Shown here one piece after another: positions 1-11,279 of a stretch of 64,000 nucleotides of DNA (positions are counted from its first letter, which is position 1; every line of letters begins with the position of its first letter). The notes under the pieces are model-generated. The model ran no database searches and was not told where the DNA came from. It was given only the letters and a program-made list of their open reading frames with translations. Origin of the DNA: Massospora cicadina (Eukaryota; Entomophthoromycota; Entomophthoromycetes; Entomophthorales; Entomophthoraceae); the NCBI GenBank assembly GCA_022478985.1, contig JAKSZP010000010.1:310001-374000 (forward strand), given 5' to 3'. Both the position numbers and the translations under genes were made by a program.

Positions 1-1523
1 GGAAGTCAGGATCATATGGCAAATTGATGAATGCATGATTTTAGATGGGAAATGTTGGTAAAAAATCTGATGGCGTGTTGATAGGAATTGAACTGATGAG
101 GGGCACAGATAATTGGGTTGAGGTATTGGTGAGGTCTATAGGGCATTGGGGGCACAGCTGTAGTCAATATCCTATGGTTGGTAAATATAAATTACAACAG
201 AGTTCTAGCTTACTGTAGTATTTAACTACGGCTGTAAATTTAAAATGTCCTTATTGCTAAATAAGCTGGCCTTAACTATGCTGTAATTAAAAAAACTGAT
301 ACTAGGTCAGCATGTTTGTGATAAAGGAGACAAAATACCCAAAGTGACATATATTCAATCAGTCTTAGCTGCTACGCGATGAACATATAAGTCTCAAGAT
401 TTTTGAAACAATAAAGATATTGGAATCCAACTTCCTCTATCACAGTTTGATTAGGAGTAGTAGGGCTAACATAGAAGATGCCTGACCAGCTATTCCCGTC
501 AACTCCTTCCTTATGGGTCATGTCCATCATAATGTTTAGACTATCTTCTTTTTCTCAACTACATCCCCTTTAGTGAGCACCAGTTTTATAGTGCGAGGTC
601 CACTTACTGGATACATGCACAGGTCACAGTTGGCTTTATTTCTGGCTGATTTGGCTTACTGTATATCAATCTAAGCAGTAAGTTTCCTAATCTTCAGTTT
701 AGATAAAACTACTTCCAAAGTTTCTAACGAGTGAATAGGTATTTTTTAGTAAAAATAGTCCTTTATTTAGAGTTTATCGAAATATTTTATAGTTAAATCA
801 CATTGTTCAAGATTCATTAGATCTCTTGTTATAAAGATCTTAAACTTTACTGAATTAAAAATTATATATGAGGAAGTTAATTTGTCAAAAGAAGGGTTTG
901 AATGGGGAGACATTCAGATGTATACAATGTAATTTAGTTTTGGGTAAACCCCATAACAGCAGTTGAGATTATATCAAAAATATTACTTGCAGAAAAGGGA
1001 ATCAAGTCAGTAATTATCAACCAAACTACCTAGCTTCAATCACCCCTCAGGCTCTTTTCATACTCTGCAACTATCATAAGGAGTTGTAGTCATTGACTAA
1101 AACAAAAAAGTATGTATATACACACTAAAAATTATTTGTCTGCATATATGATAGCAGAAACTGCTTTTTCACTTTATTATAATTTTATTGTCTTCAAGGG
1201 ACCAACTGCGTTATCATACTGGGTAATCTCCACCATCTTTAACCACCTGTAGAAGGACGGAGCCCATTGCCATCAGTGAAGCATCACTTTTTACAAATTA
1301 TTTGTTTTCAAAGTTGAGGTATCTCATCATTGTTGCCCCAAATAGCTTAACTTGAAACTAGTCAGACGCCAACTGACATTTAGAGTTCTAACTTAACTTA
1401 CCTTTTTTTCTACAAGTAAGTTAGTAGTTCAATTTATGTGCAATTTATCTATAAATTGTCAGTGGTAGTCTATCATATCAAAACAATTGAATACCGTGCA
1501 TACTTATAGGGTTTCATCTTCTG
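1..1523. other. AT-rich left flank, no gene seen
   Basis: This stretch is AT-rich and full of stops on both strands. I see no open frame above background, no retrotransposon protein motif and no RNA gene. It lies left of the first LTR start (TGTCAGGA at 1524) and is probably the older DNA or decayed repeat into which element H was inserted. Confidence 0.5.
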
Positions 1524-2681
1524 TGTCAGGAATCGGCCTACTCTGGGTGAAGCCTTTACTTTGGGGTTAAGACTTGTTAAAATTTATAAAACCATTATAT
1601 AACAATTTGTGCTCCTCACTTTATTGAGTTGAGCCATCTCAAGGAAAAAGTCCTTTCTAAAACTATTAGGTTTTTTACATTAGCATTTGAGATTTACAAT
1701 CTACTAGCAATTTATGCTGAGTATATATCATAAAATTAATTATTTATGTTGCCAGAAATTGATGCTGAGGGTTTTTACTAAAGGTGGCATTTGATTGCCA
1801 AGCAATGCTTAAATATCTATCTATCTACTGTTAACTTTAAATCTTTCCCTATTCTCACTTTTTAATTAAAGTACTATAAATAGTGTGAGGTTTTATCCAA
1901 ATAAATTTACTGTTACTCTTATCCATTAGTTCCTATTGTAGGTTTTTATGTCTTTTAGGGGTGACTAGCCCACTGGCACTCTGGGGAACCTGAAGATACT
2001 TTAGGTATAGCTGGATTATATCCCCTTTTCCCAACAAAAAGTGATTTGTTACTGTCAGGTACCCCCAAGCTCCCCGTGTAAAATATAACCCAGGAAGGAG
2101 GAGGAGCGATCACCTTGCCTTTGGTTTCTGCTCTACCTGTAAAGCGGTCAAGCTTAATGTTGGGATTCCTACCTGGATTGGAGATTTGGATGAGGTAGAT
2201 GACTGTAATCAAACATGAGCTGTCAAATTAGCTAAAACCATTATTGGGGATAATCCCCAACGAAGTTCCAACCCACTTGACATTGGGGACAATCCCCAAT
2301 TAATCCAGTCACATATTACTCGCCCAAAACCCCCTAATATCAGGGTTTAAACCCAATCTAAGTGGTGAGCAAATCCTATCTGACCAAGATGACTAAGCCA
2401 GCTGCAGAATACCTGATTTGTAACAATTATAGATCTTAGCTTGAGCACTTGGAAAAGAATTAGGTAACCTCCATGATCTCCTTATAATTTTGATTTTAAG
2501 CAAATAAAGATTACTCTCTCTTGTCGCCATTTTAAGTAAGAATTGGTCTACCTCTAGCTATTTAGGGATGAATAATAACTTTACGGCCAAAAAAGTAGAA
2601 ACTTATTTTCAGCATCCAGGAACTTCAGGTTTCCTGTCCTTAAATAATTGGACAAGTGGTATAAACCCCATAGTCCTGACA
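1524..2681 (+). repeat. Element H 5' LTR (mosaic)
   Basis: It starts TGTCAGGA and ends TCCTGACA, an 8-bp inverted terminal match. The right half (about 2158-2681) aligns with the end of the 3' LTR at 20604-21134. The left half (1524 to about 2021) instead aligns with the separate short LTR at 22306-22479 plus 27771-28099. The LTR is therefore a mosaic of two related subfamilies. A 17-base palindrome lies at 2244-2260 and a second at 2282-2300. An antisense open frame at 1955-2212 is the counterpart of the start of the antisense frame in the 3' LTR. Confidence 0.65.
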
Positions 2682-2685
2682 AAAC

Positions 2686-2702
2686 TGATGCTCCATGCCA
2701 GG
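2686..2702 (+). promoter_or_regulatory. Element H primer-binding site (degraded)
   Basis: TGATGCTCCATGCCAGG lies 4 bases after the 5' LTR end. It resembles the sites of N1 (TGGTGCTCACCACAGG) and N2 (TGGTGCTAACTACAGG), with G to A in the second position of the TGG. This is read as a decayed tRNA-type primer site. I cannot name the tRNA from the sequence. Confidence 0.5.
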
Positions 2703-2733
2703 TTTACCCTGAGTTCACGGTGCAACTTTTATT

Positions 2734-3047
2734 ATGAGCAAGAACAATTCAGCGTCAGATCCCTCTTTGGATCAGGAACGCCTTAATCTCTTGGTAAAAA
2801 TTACCCGCTATGATGTGTGTGATGGAGCAAAAAATTCTCGCCTTGAGCAACGCCAACCTGAATTTCATTATGCAACTACTGAGCTTAAAAGTGATATTTT
2901 GGCAGTCAAACCCTCTCGTTGCCACCAAATTAGCCCTTTATTCCACCTATGATTGGGTAGATTCAGTAATGGAAGATATCAACGATTTACAAAGTCAGAT
3001 GGACGCTCTCCACCCTCATATTTCACCCTGTAATAGCAGTTTTTCTT
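2734..3047 (+). pseudogene. Element H gag, N-terminal part
   Basis: An ATG 52 bases after the LTR opens a hydrophilic, Gln/Glu-rich reading frame, as expected for the start of a retrotransposon capsid protein. A frameshift near residue 25-60 moves the frame; the second frame includes the short heptad-like stretch LQSQMDAL. The part ends abruptly at 3047, where E1 is inserted. The frame resumes at 9106 after the target duplication and stays open for more than 40 codons, which supports the join. There is no catalytic motif, so the call rests on position and continuity. Confidence 0.55.
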
Positions 3048-4201
3048 TGTAAGTCCAGGGGAATGTCCCCTTTGTGTATATTGGGCGATTTTCCATTCTC
3101 AAACAAGAAGGTTGAAAAGAGGGTGACTGTACCCCTCGTCACCCAGGGTGATCTCTCCAACATGGTAGCCAAGCGCTGGGTAACAGCAATCCCTCTAAAT
3201 TTTCCTCCCCTGGTACCCTCACTCACCTCAGCCAAACTTTTCCACTGAATTGAGGAAATCTTCACCAAAATTACCAAATTGAAGATGAAAAGTCTGAAAC
3301 CAATGGGGATAAAGCCCGACAATCAGGAACCTAATAGTCAAGAAGGGACAAGTATTTAATGACATTCAGAATTGCCAACGGTTTTAGCTCAGGAAGCAGT
3401 ATGATCACTAACACCAAACACTCCTCAAAATTGTTGGGGATGATCCCTGATGAGCAGATGGAACCTTTGGTGTTATTTGCAGATAATTCGAAACCTCTTT
3501 TTAATGAATTGAGAGTTGCAGCTGACATAACTCAATTGGTTGAATGAATGCCCCAGTGACTGGGCACAGGCAGGTTGGGCATCCTGAACCTGTTTCCAAC
3601 CAATTGGGACTAGCCCTATGTGGGGGGACTGGGAAATACCCATTGCTCATTGGGCCAGATGCCATCACGCTGACCAACAAAAACACAGTCGAGCCTCAGC
3701 CTAGGCATTTGCAGCCAAAAATGATAAAGACTTGCCCTACCACCAAATCCTTTGATGAGGTTTCAATTAGGGTTAATCTCCCCCTCCCATGAGAATTCGC
3801 TGGGTTAGGCCAAATTTAAGGGACCAAATCCCTGCTTTGACCCACTACCAATCAACCTTATTTAATCAGTTGTACTGCACTGAGAAAATTGTTGGTCAAT
3901 TTTCTTCATTTATCTTTCCAATAAAACTCTTTACTCAAAAATTTTAATACTTATGTTGAAATCCAAACTGCCCTTTCCACTGGTATTCCATTAACCCTCA
4001 GGGTTTATGGCCGTGTTTGCATGGTATTTTGCTAGGTTCCTACACACAATTATGGTTCATGGTTACTTACTGGCGGAATTTCTTCCTAGTTCCAAAACTG
4101 TAATACCAGCAGCAGTGCCACTGGCATTCAGGATTTCCATTTGGGTGCTTGAGCACTTAAGCTGGCAGGTCAGTCTAAAATTAACTTGCTGTTGCCTGAT
4201 A
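3048..4201 (+). repeat. E1 5' LTR
   Basis: It aligns along its length with 7948-9100. Landmarks are a coding-like stretch near the start (ATG at 3063, open to about 3245), GTTGGTCAATT at 3891-3901 and a polyadenylation-type AATAAA at 3920-3925. The right end is placed at the last base shared by both copies; it is GATA rather than the usual CA, so an error of 1-2 bases is possible. Confidence 0.8.
3063..3248 (+). pseudogene. LTR-borne coding-like frame, E1 5' copy
   Basis: A 61-codon ATG frame lies 15 bases inside the LTR. It encodes the motif region VTVPLVTQGDLSNMVAKRW (codons from about 3126), followed by a Pro/Leu/Ser/Lys stretch. The 3' LTR copy encodes the same region with VDERW and stays open about 100 codons longer. 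The frame ends here at TGA (CACTGA versus CACCGA in the other copy), a CpG transition. The function is unknown. Homology with an antisense frame in the H 3' LTR argues that it once encoded protein. Confidence 0.45.
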
Positions 4202-4202
4202 T

Positions 4203-4213
4203 AATTGATCAAC
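4203..4213 (+). promoter_or_regulatory. E1 putative self-priming primer-binding site
   Basis: AATTGATCAAC starts 2 bases after the 5' LTR. It is the reverse complement of GTTGGTCAATT inside the LTR (3891-3901 and 8792-8802), except for one position that would form a G-U pair. Self-complementary primer sites of 11 bases are known from Tf1/sushi-type elements, where the 5' end of the transcript folds back as primer. E2 has the same site at the same place. No TGG-type tRNA site is seen here. Confidence 0.6.
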
Positions 4214-4524
4214 CATCATTCCCAACCAATTTCGCCCTTCTCATTAATTTTGGCGTAGCAATGGTCCTTTCTTCTCAGCTGAATCAAGTTGTGAAGAAAT
4301 TTTACCATGGCCATAAAAGCCTAGTCCCCCTTAAACTGTCCAAACCAAATCCCTTAGTTGCCATGGCCATTGTGCCCATGTCATTATGTTCTGGCATTCT
4401 GACTTATGAAGGGTTTACTCCTGCTACAAACCTAGTGGTTTCCCCCAAACCTAGTACCATCTCTTCCATATCTACAGATCAACTACAGCTGCAGTAAGGA
4501 AAATTGGCCTAATTTTTACTGCCT

Positions 4525-4800
4525 GTGAAGATTAGTATAAGGGCTCACCACGTCTCCTTTGAGGCTTTGGTGGATACTGGAGCTCCAGGTAATTTTATGA
4601 GTGTCGAGCTAGCCCAACAATTGGAGCTTGACCTAAATCTAGGTCCTTCAGTGATGGTTGCTTCATCAGCCTCCCAGACCTCATATCTAGTCCGTCAGCT
4701 GGTTCCTTTATCAGTATATCAGTTTTGCTTTTGTGATTGGTTCTCAGCAATGCCAAACTTGGTGATTGTGGTAATCTTGAGGGTTAGATGGTGGTGCTGA
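4525..4800 (+). pseudogene. E1 protease domain
   Basis: This is a retropepsin-type aspartic protease fragment. The active-site stretch ALVDTGAPGNFMSVELAQQL carries the expected D-T-G followed by a small residue, about 20 residues into the frame. The frame is open for 91 codons, then breaks before the C-terminal half of the domain is complete. The preceding 320 bases show no CCHC zinc knuckle and no capsid-like sequence, so gag appears deleted rather than diverged. Confidence 0.7.
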
Positions 4801-4818
4801 CAACATGTACAAATTTAC

Positions 4819-5870
4819 ATGGATTTAAATATGTTGTCATTTTCTAATAATCAAATGGAGATAGAATTTCCTTTAGTTAGTACCCTTAAGAAAACTCAAG
4901 GTCATAGCTCCATTACTTCCCTCGCTTCCCCTGTGGGTCTTCTGTCCAATTTTCCTGAAGAATTGATGTGCTATCGAAGTATCTTTGACTCTGAGAAGGT
5001 GGACTGTCTTCCCTCTCACACAAAATTTGACTTAGGATACTGAACAAAGGTAAAGTTGGTGGACATCAACTGTCCTTTGTATCCACACACAGCGGAGGAG
5101 GTTGATCTTAACACCTGGTTAGACGAAATACTTAAGAAAGCGTGTTTATTTAAAGACAATGCCAATTGTCTCACCCATCGTTTTTGCCAAGAAGGACGAT
5201 GGTTTCCTCCGTCCCTGTGTGGATTATGGACACCTAAATAGAATTACAGTGAGTGATCCCTACCCTTTGCCCCTGGAGCATACTATCAGTCAAGCGATCG
5301 CTAAGTCTCATGTGTTCTCCAAGCTTGATCTCATTAATGCCTTCAACCATATATAGGTAATGGAAGGTCAAGAATGGCTTACCGTGATTTGAACAAAATG
5401 AGGTGTTTTTCATTTCCGCATAATGCCATTTGGGTTGAAGAACACCCAGCCACATTCCAAAGAATGATTGATAACATGCTGGGCGACCTCCAGTTTACTT
5501 GCGCAGTCACTTATATTGACAATATCTTGGTTCATTCCCCTACTCCTGAACAACATGCAAAAGATCTAGAAGTGGTCGTGGCTGATATGCACAAGGCGGG
5601 CCTGTTCGTCAAGCCTTCAAAATGTGAGTTTTATAAATTGGAAGTTACCTTTCTTGGGAGCCCAGTCCTAAAAGATAGTTATGTAATTCCCCCAATAAGT
5701 TGGATGCCATCCACGTCTGGCCAACTACAACAGCCCAAAAACAGCTAAGAAGTTTCTTGGGAACCATTATTTTCTTAAAGAAATATTCCTATCCCTTTCT
5801 CAACTAGCCACTCCGCTTCACCCACTCACGGGTAAGAATATACCTTTTTATTGGACTCCTAGGTGACAGC
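4819..5870 (+). pseudogene. E1 reverse transcriptase
   Basis: Gypsy-type RT is broken by several stops and shifts. In order it shows the N-terminal linker (from 4819), the fingers motif CVDYGHLNRITVSDPYPLP (about 5216-5272), FSKLDLINAFNHI with the first catalytic Asp (about 5314-5356), a degraded FRIMPFGLKN motif near 5412-5440, and the palm motif in which TYIDNILV replaces the usual Y-x-D-D (about 5509-5535). The thumb and connection follow (KTAKKFLGNHYFLKKY near 5732-5785). The second catalytic Asp is Asn here, so even a repaired frame would be inactive in this copy. Confidence 0.75.
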
Positions 5871-6480
5871 AGGCGTTCAAGTCAATTAAAGATGTGTTCA
5901 TAACTCCCTCATCCTAAAACAAGTGGACCCTTCCAAACCATATATCATCACATGCAATGCTTCATCAGTAGCAGTTGGGGCAGTTCTGCTACAGGAGCAC
6001 GATGGTCTAGAACTTCTGTTAACCTACTTTTCCTGAAAATTCTCCTCTACTGAGCAATCATGTGCCATTTGAAATAATGAGTTGGCAGCCATAGCATGGT
6101 CGTTGACTCATTGGCAGTATCTGTTACAGGGTGCCCAGCATGAGTTAATTGTGCGTACAGATTACCAAGCTCTTCTGCATTTCTGTAAACCACAAAATTG
6201 GCACATAGGCAAGCTTGTACCTATTGGGATCATGCAACTTCAATTTTAAATACAAATTCGTGAAAGGTACATTAAATGTTCTTCCATATTTCCTTAGCTG
6301 CAACCCAGCTCATTGCCCCACGGACTTGGATGAAGTGGACCTAATTACCATGATTCTCACCACCAAAATTCTATACATTACACTGCTTGTGGTCATGTCA
6401 GTAGACTTAGCTCCCGATGCTCTGCTTATTTCCTGGGTTTTAGCAGCTCAAATGACCTGCCCTAAGGAGTGGAGTTAATA
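5871..6480 (+). pseudogene. E1 RNase H
   Basis: RNase H of the Ty3/gypsy class, in pieces. The first active-site region reads TCNASSVAVGAVLLQEHDG (about 5952-6005), with Asn where Asp is catalytic. The NELAAIAWSLTHWQYLLQG segment holds the catalytic Glu region (about 6079-6130), and VRTDYQALLHF holds a third acidic position (about 6152-6185). The segment ends with a tether resembling the usual ADALSR block, in degraded form near 6262-6310. Confidence 0.65.
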
Positions 6481-6599
6481 GACCAGTTGCCCCTTCAAAC
6501 TCACAAACATTCCCTATATTCCCTGGTGGAGGGTCTCATCTATTTTCAGTCACGGGTATGGGTTACCCTCTCTTCAGAGCTGAGGTGTTTCAGGCGCAT

Positions 6600-7111
6600 A
6601 ACGACCCTCCCACAATCTCCATCCAGGTAGTAAGAAATGTACTGAGTTGATCAAACGGACTTTTAATTTGGCGGGTTTATCAAAGGAAGTGCCATCCTGG
6701 ATCGCCAATTATGCTACTTGCACATGGGCCAAGTCAGATCAATCAGGAAGAAAGGGCCTTCTTCATCTTATACAACAGGTGGAGGGTCCATGGACATCGA
6801 TGTCCTTGGATTTTATTGTCAAACTCCCTGCTAAAATGGATTTACGGCGGTTATGGTGGTGGTTGATAGTTTTACAATATTTCCTTTATTTATTCCATGC
6901 TCATCTGTGATTACATCATAAGAAACGGCTCATCTCTTTGTATGCCATGTGTTTTAATGTTTGGTCTTCCACAGGAGATTATTAGTGACCGTGGCCCCAT
7001 TTTACAGCTCATTTCTGGAATGAGCTTTTATCCATCTTAAAAATCACTCCCTGCCATTCCACAGCATATCATCCCCAGTCTGATGGACAAACCAAGTGGG
7101 TTAACCAAATT
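6600..7111 (+). pseudogene. E1 integrase, N-terminal and core part
   Basis: The frame at 6647-6910 matches the end of the H2C2 zinc domain (ANYATCTWAKSDQ supplies one Cys of the C-x2-C pair; the other is Tyr or Ala here) and the start of the core (SMSLDFIVKLP, first catalytic Asp). A second core motif, EIISDRGP, with the next catalytic Asp, lies near 6975-7000 in another frame. Stops and shifts separate the pieces. Confidence 0.7.
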
Positions 7112-8350
7112 TTGGAACAGTATTTGCATTGCTACGCGGCGGCTGCACAAGATGCCTGGGCCAATGATCTCCCCCTCGCCCAATTTGCCTATAATAAAGG
7201 AACTTACTCTTCTATGGGGTTTTCTCCCTATGAAGCAATGTTGGGATATAATCCCTCATTTTTGGTAAGTCCCTGTCTGCGTCCAGAGGTCCCTGCTGCT
7301 TCAGATAACGTTGAGCCCATTCAGTATACCCAGTCCTTAGTGCAGGAGAATCTCACAAAGGCTATCGATGATTACAAGTGGTTTGTTGATCAAAAACAAC
7401 TTCCTGGCCATGATATAGTGGTGGACTCATATGTTGTGTTAGATACACGCCATTTGCGGATGCAGGTACCTCCCCAGAAATTTGCAAGCAAGCGTTCAGG
7501 TCCCAACCTGGTGGAGGAAGACTTGGGAAATGGTGCTTTCTGGTTAAAGTTGCCAGCTCATTGGAAACAGCACCCCGTCTTCCAAGTATATCAGTTGTCC
7601 CCATTCGAGGGGACGATTCCCACCGATCCTGAGCTAATAGTAATCGAGGATGCTGAAGAAGCTGAGGTGGAAAACATCTTAGCGTCCTGTAAATCTCGGA
7701 GGTCAGTTAATTATCTCGTCACCTTTAAGGTTTATCCAGACTATGAGAACAGTTGGGTCAAGGCTCATGATTGCGCAAATTGCATGGAACTGGTCAAGGC
7801 GTTTCATGATTCCCATCCAGATGCTCCTCATCCTCCCCCAAAAGTTGCGACCTTAATGGTGATCAAGTTACCCAAGGCACACAAAAATGTAGACCTTATG
7901 CAGTATCCCAGTTGTGGTGACCCTCCTTTGGCAAAAGGAAAGGGTAATGTAAGTCCAGGGGAACGTCGCCTTTGCATAGATTGGGCGATTTTCCCATTCC
8001 CAAACAAGAAGGATCCAAAGAAGGTGACTGTACCCCTCGTCACCCAGGGCAATATCGCCCACATGGTAGATGAGCGCTGGATTACAGCACTTCCTCTAAA
8101 GATTCCTTCCCTGGTACCCTCGCTCACCACAGCCAAACTTGTCCACCGAATTGAGGAAATCTGCAATGAGATTACTGAATCTAAGATGAAAGGTCCAAAA
8201 CCAACGGTGATAAAGCCCAACCATTGGAAGCCTAATAGTCAAGAAGGGTCAAGTATCGAATTATTGGTCAGAATTGCTTACAGTTTTGACTTGGGAAGCA
8301 GTACAATCTCCAACGCCAAAACTTCTCAAATTGTTGGGGATGATCCCTGA
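7112..8350 (+). pseudogene. E1 integrase C-terminus, chromodomain and LTR read-through frame
   Basis: At 412 codons this is the longest open frame in the window; its first codon is TTG, so it is an open stretch rather than a true start. Residues 1-60 are the end of the integrase core (LPLAQFAYNKGTYSSMGFSP). Residues about 100-175 form the C-terminal beta domain ending in HPVFQVYQLSPF. A chromodomain follows at about 180-235 (VNYLVTFKVYPDYENSWVKA). From residue 280 the frame crosses the 3' LTR start at 7948 and reads about 130 codons of LTR. The upstream polypurine tract in another frame would end pol as GKRKG-stop, like E2, so this fusion probably arose by a small indel. Confidence 0.75.
7931..7947 (+). 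promoter_or_regulatory. E1 polypurine tract
   Basis: GCAAAAGGAAAGGGTAA lies directly before the TGTAAG start of the 3' LTR, the normal place for the plus-strand primer. The same design, GAGGAGAGGGTAA, precedes the E2 3' LTR. Both contain TAATG across the LTR boundary. Confidence 0.75.
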
Positions 8351-9100
8351 TGAGCAAATGGAACCTTCGGTGACATTCACAGATAATTCAAAACCTCTAT
8401 TTAAATTATCAAGAGTTGTGGCCAACATAACTCATTTGGTTGAATGAATGCCCTAGTGACCGGGCATGGGCAGGTTGGGCATCCCAAACCTGTTTCCAAC
8501 CAATTAAGACTGGCCTTATGTGGGGTGGCCCTGGGGAATTCACGTTGCTCATTGGGCCAGATGCCATCATGCCAACCGATGAAATTGAAGTTTAGCCTCA
8601 ACCCAGGCATTCGCTGCCAAACCAATAGTGACTCAGCCTGCCGCTGAATCTTTTGATATAAATTCCAGTTAGAGTTTTCCACCCCACCCCCAAAAGTTCT
8701 CTGGGTTAAGTCAAATTTAAGGGCCCTGATCACTGCTTTGACCCACTACCAATTGACACTATTTAATAAGTTGTATTGCACTGTGAAAATTGTTGGTCAA
8801 TTTTCTTCATTTATCTTTCCAATAAAATCCCTTTACCCAAATTCCATTTTTTATGTTGAAAACTAAACCGCCCTTTCCGCCTATATTCCAACAACCCTCG
8901 GGTTCCTGTCTATATCCACCTAGTATTTTGCTAGATGCCTAAACATGATTATGGCTCATGGGTACTTACTGGTGGAGTTTCTTCCTTTTTCCATAACCGT
9001 CATACCAGCGCAGTGCCACTGGCATTCAGGTTTTCCATTTGGGTAATTCAGCACCTCAGCTGGCAGGTTGGTCTAAAAGTAACTTGCTGTTTGCCTGATA
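7948..9100 (+). repeat. E1 3' LTR with coding-like 5' portion
   Basis: It is the partner of 3048-4201. Its first 400 bases are an open frame containing TQGNIAHMVDERWITALPL (about 8042-8098). Further in, GTTGGTCAATT is at 8792-8802 and AATAAA at 8821-8826, giving the same spacing as in the 5' copy. The sequence TTGTTGGGGATGATCCC near 8330 resembles the palindrome TTGGGGATAATCCCCAA in the H LTR. Confidence 0.8.
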
Positions 9101-9105
9101 CTCTT

Positions 9106-9995
9106 CAGGTGAAAATGAACCCCCAGTGTCATTTCATGTCATTCAGCTGTTAACCCCCCAGTGGCTCGTTCAAACTATAATACAAAGAGAAGTACATCTC
9201 AGGAGAAATAAGCATTTTCTCTTTCCTTTTTTGTTTTAAATGCCATGGAGGAAGCTACCAACACCCAATGGCTCAAACACCTAAACAAAATTTTAGTTGA
9301 ATAGCTCATGACATTATGATACCTCATCTAATGCATTGCCGGACTTGGGATGATGCCAAGGCTGCTTTGCTTCAGGAATTTGGGAGCGACTAAACTTTGT
9401 CCAATTAAAATTAATCCATTAAGAATAGGCCTTAATTGGTGAGAGACTGTCATTGAGTTCGCTCACCATTTTTAGCTTGAGGCTCAAGCACTGGTCTTTG
9501 GAAGTCGTCTTACTTTAGGTGACTTTATTACTGCTTTGCTTTTAGCGTTTAAAAATATGCCTAACATTCTATTTTGTTATAAAGCGGTTAAGATTAACTG
9601 TACGTCTCTCCTCCATATCAAAGAAGCCATTAAGGAGATTATGGCCGATCTAATCAAACCCACTGGGCCCCCTCACTTTAATAATAACAAGACTCAGCCC
9701 AAAGTGATAGCGGTTACACCCCAAGTCGCCTACCCCAAATTTATCCTGCACTTTTTGCAAGAGAAACAACCATACTGTAGACACTTGTTGCATCTTTCTA
9801 CGTAGGTCATCAAAGGATCAGTCTTTTTAGGGCAGGAGGCTCCCTATTCTGATGACAATCAAGTGCCTAAGGAACTTTGTATTAGATCTAATTCTATGCC
9901 CAGCACCTTAGGATGTTTTGTGTTAGTGGTGCCTGCAGAAGTCAATACACCCAATTCTATACAAGGAAATAAAAAAGTATACAAGTGAGTCAACC
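9106..9995 (+). pseudogene. Element H gag, main part
   Basis: The gag frame resumes here after E1. In pieces it shows a capsid-like block (ME-x-ATNTQWLKHLNKIL near 9244-9300; TWDDAKAALLQEFG near 9346-9388 in a shifted frame), then a typical retrotransposon gag tail (ETVIEFAHHF, SRLTLGDFITALLLAFKNMP, about 9443-9560), and an open run to 9805 rich in Lys, Pro and Gln. No CCHC zinc knuckle was found. The W-x-x-A-x-x-x-L-x-x-x-F-G spacing is characteristic of retrotransposon gag. Confidence 0.7.
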
Positions 9996-10299
9996 TTGGG
10001 ACAAATATACCACGCCGAGTTTTTCTTATCCTGCGCTGGTTTTAAACCTGTTTCAATAAAAACCAGACCCAAAGTGGAGCAGGAACTACCCCGCTATGCT
10101 ACCACTCCTCTATCCATGGAAATAAAGATCTCCAGCTTTCATATCTTTATGTTGGACAGTTAACCAAACAAATCTTGGAGGTCAATTCCTATGGAGAGCC
10201 AAGCGCTGGCAGATAAAACTTCTAAAAACATTGAACAACCCTAAGCTTGACTGCGTCGAATTCTCCACTTTCTTCACTAAGAATCCCCCACAAAGGTTT

Positions 10300-10700
10300 A
10301 CTAGCTGTTAATTTTCAATTCAGCACTTTGGTGGTTCTAGTAGAGGTTTCATTCATAAGGCTAAAGTCTTGACAATAATTGATACCAGCTTACTGGTCAA
10401 CGGCATATCCTCCCAAATTATCCAGAAAATAAAAAATAGCTCCAGACTTGATTCACAAAGCTGAATATGAAACAGCTGGTAAAAGATGACTAAAGCAATT
10501 TGGGCATATTCTGCCTTTCCCCTCCAATTTGGAAAACTTTTAATTACTGCCCTCACTATTGCATTAGAAAACATAAATACGAGCTGCTTATTGGGGTCCA
10601 ACTGATGCGGGAGTTTAAATGAATTATAAACCAAAAAAAATACCTCTCACTATTATGGTATTGGATCCCAATAATATTTGAACTCCCAGTCAAAAGTAAA
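10300..10700 (+). pseudogene. Element H protease
   Basis: A retropepsin remnant reads VLTIIDTSLLVNGISSQII, with the active-site Asp-Thr (Gly replaced by Ser), near 10366-10422. A second piece with SAFPLQFGKLLITALTIALE near 10512-10571 ends in the family's LLG motif. The N2 protease shows the same order (SALPLHFGS then LLIGTAF), which supports the assignment. The long minus-strand frame over the same bases has no recognisable content. Confidence 0.6.
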
Positions 10701-11279
10701 GGAGACCCAAAAATAAACATGCCTCATTGAATATCCATCCTCCATTTGTAAAGTTGAATATCAGGTCTAAGGAGAAAAAACCAAGTTATCCCCTGAGGCG
10801 GTAGATGTGGAAGATGGGATCCCTCTGTATACCCCATCCAATTTCAATACCCTCTGGCTCCCAAAACATTGTGGATACATGTATCAAGATCTTCACCCCT
10901 CCTAATCAAGATTTGGAGCTAAGTGGACACCCAAATCCTTCTTCCAAAGAAGTATTGACCTGTCCAGGGATTTTGGATCCTACTTTTGAAAGATTTATAT
11001 CTATTTTATTAGGTAATCTAAGGATCAATCCCTCCAAGTCCCTCATTATGGCTATAGTGCTTACATAAAACTACCCCCCATTAAAACTATCGCCAACATG
11101 AGTTGTTTTGGCTCTCTACTCGATTTAGTATTTGATCCTCTATCAACCATAGCTCTGGTTGAAAGTAGAATTGGAGATAATCTCACCCCTAACAAATGCC
11201 AGAACGTTAAGGATCTCCTTGTTGAGTATTGTAATTTTTTCCTTGGGACCAAGTGATTAAAGAAAGATATTTGGGGTAA

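Larger units (their letters stand above)
3048..9100 (+). mobile_element. Element E1: chromodomain Ty3/gypsy element nested in H gag
   Basis: The two LTRs of about 1.15 kb both begin TGTAAGTCCAGGG and end TGCCTGATA. They flank protease, RT, RNase H, integrase and chromodomain in chromovirus order. Flanks are TTCTT (3043-3047) and CTCTT (9101-9105), a 5-bp TSD with one change. Removing E1 and one TSD copy restores an open gag frame in H. Only about 320 bases separate the 5' LTR from the protease, so there is no room for a normal gag. The LTR copies differ at many positions, including several CpG to TpG or CpA changes, so the insertion is old. Confidence 0.85.

Noticed and set aside
1955..2212. 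An 85-codon minus-strand frame as an independent gene
   Set aside because: It is the partly homologous counterpart of the antisense frame start in the H 3' LTR and diverges after about 25 residues; treated as part of the LTR.
10353..10634. A 93-codon minus-strand frame in H
   Set aside because: The plus strand carries protease motifs over the same bases.
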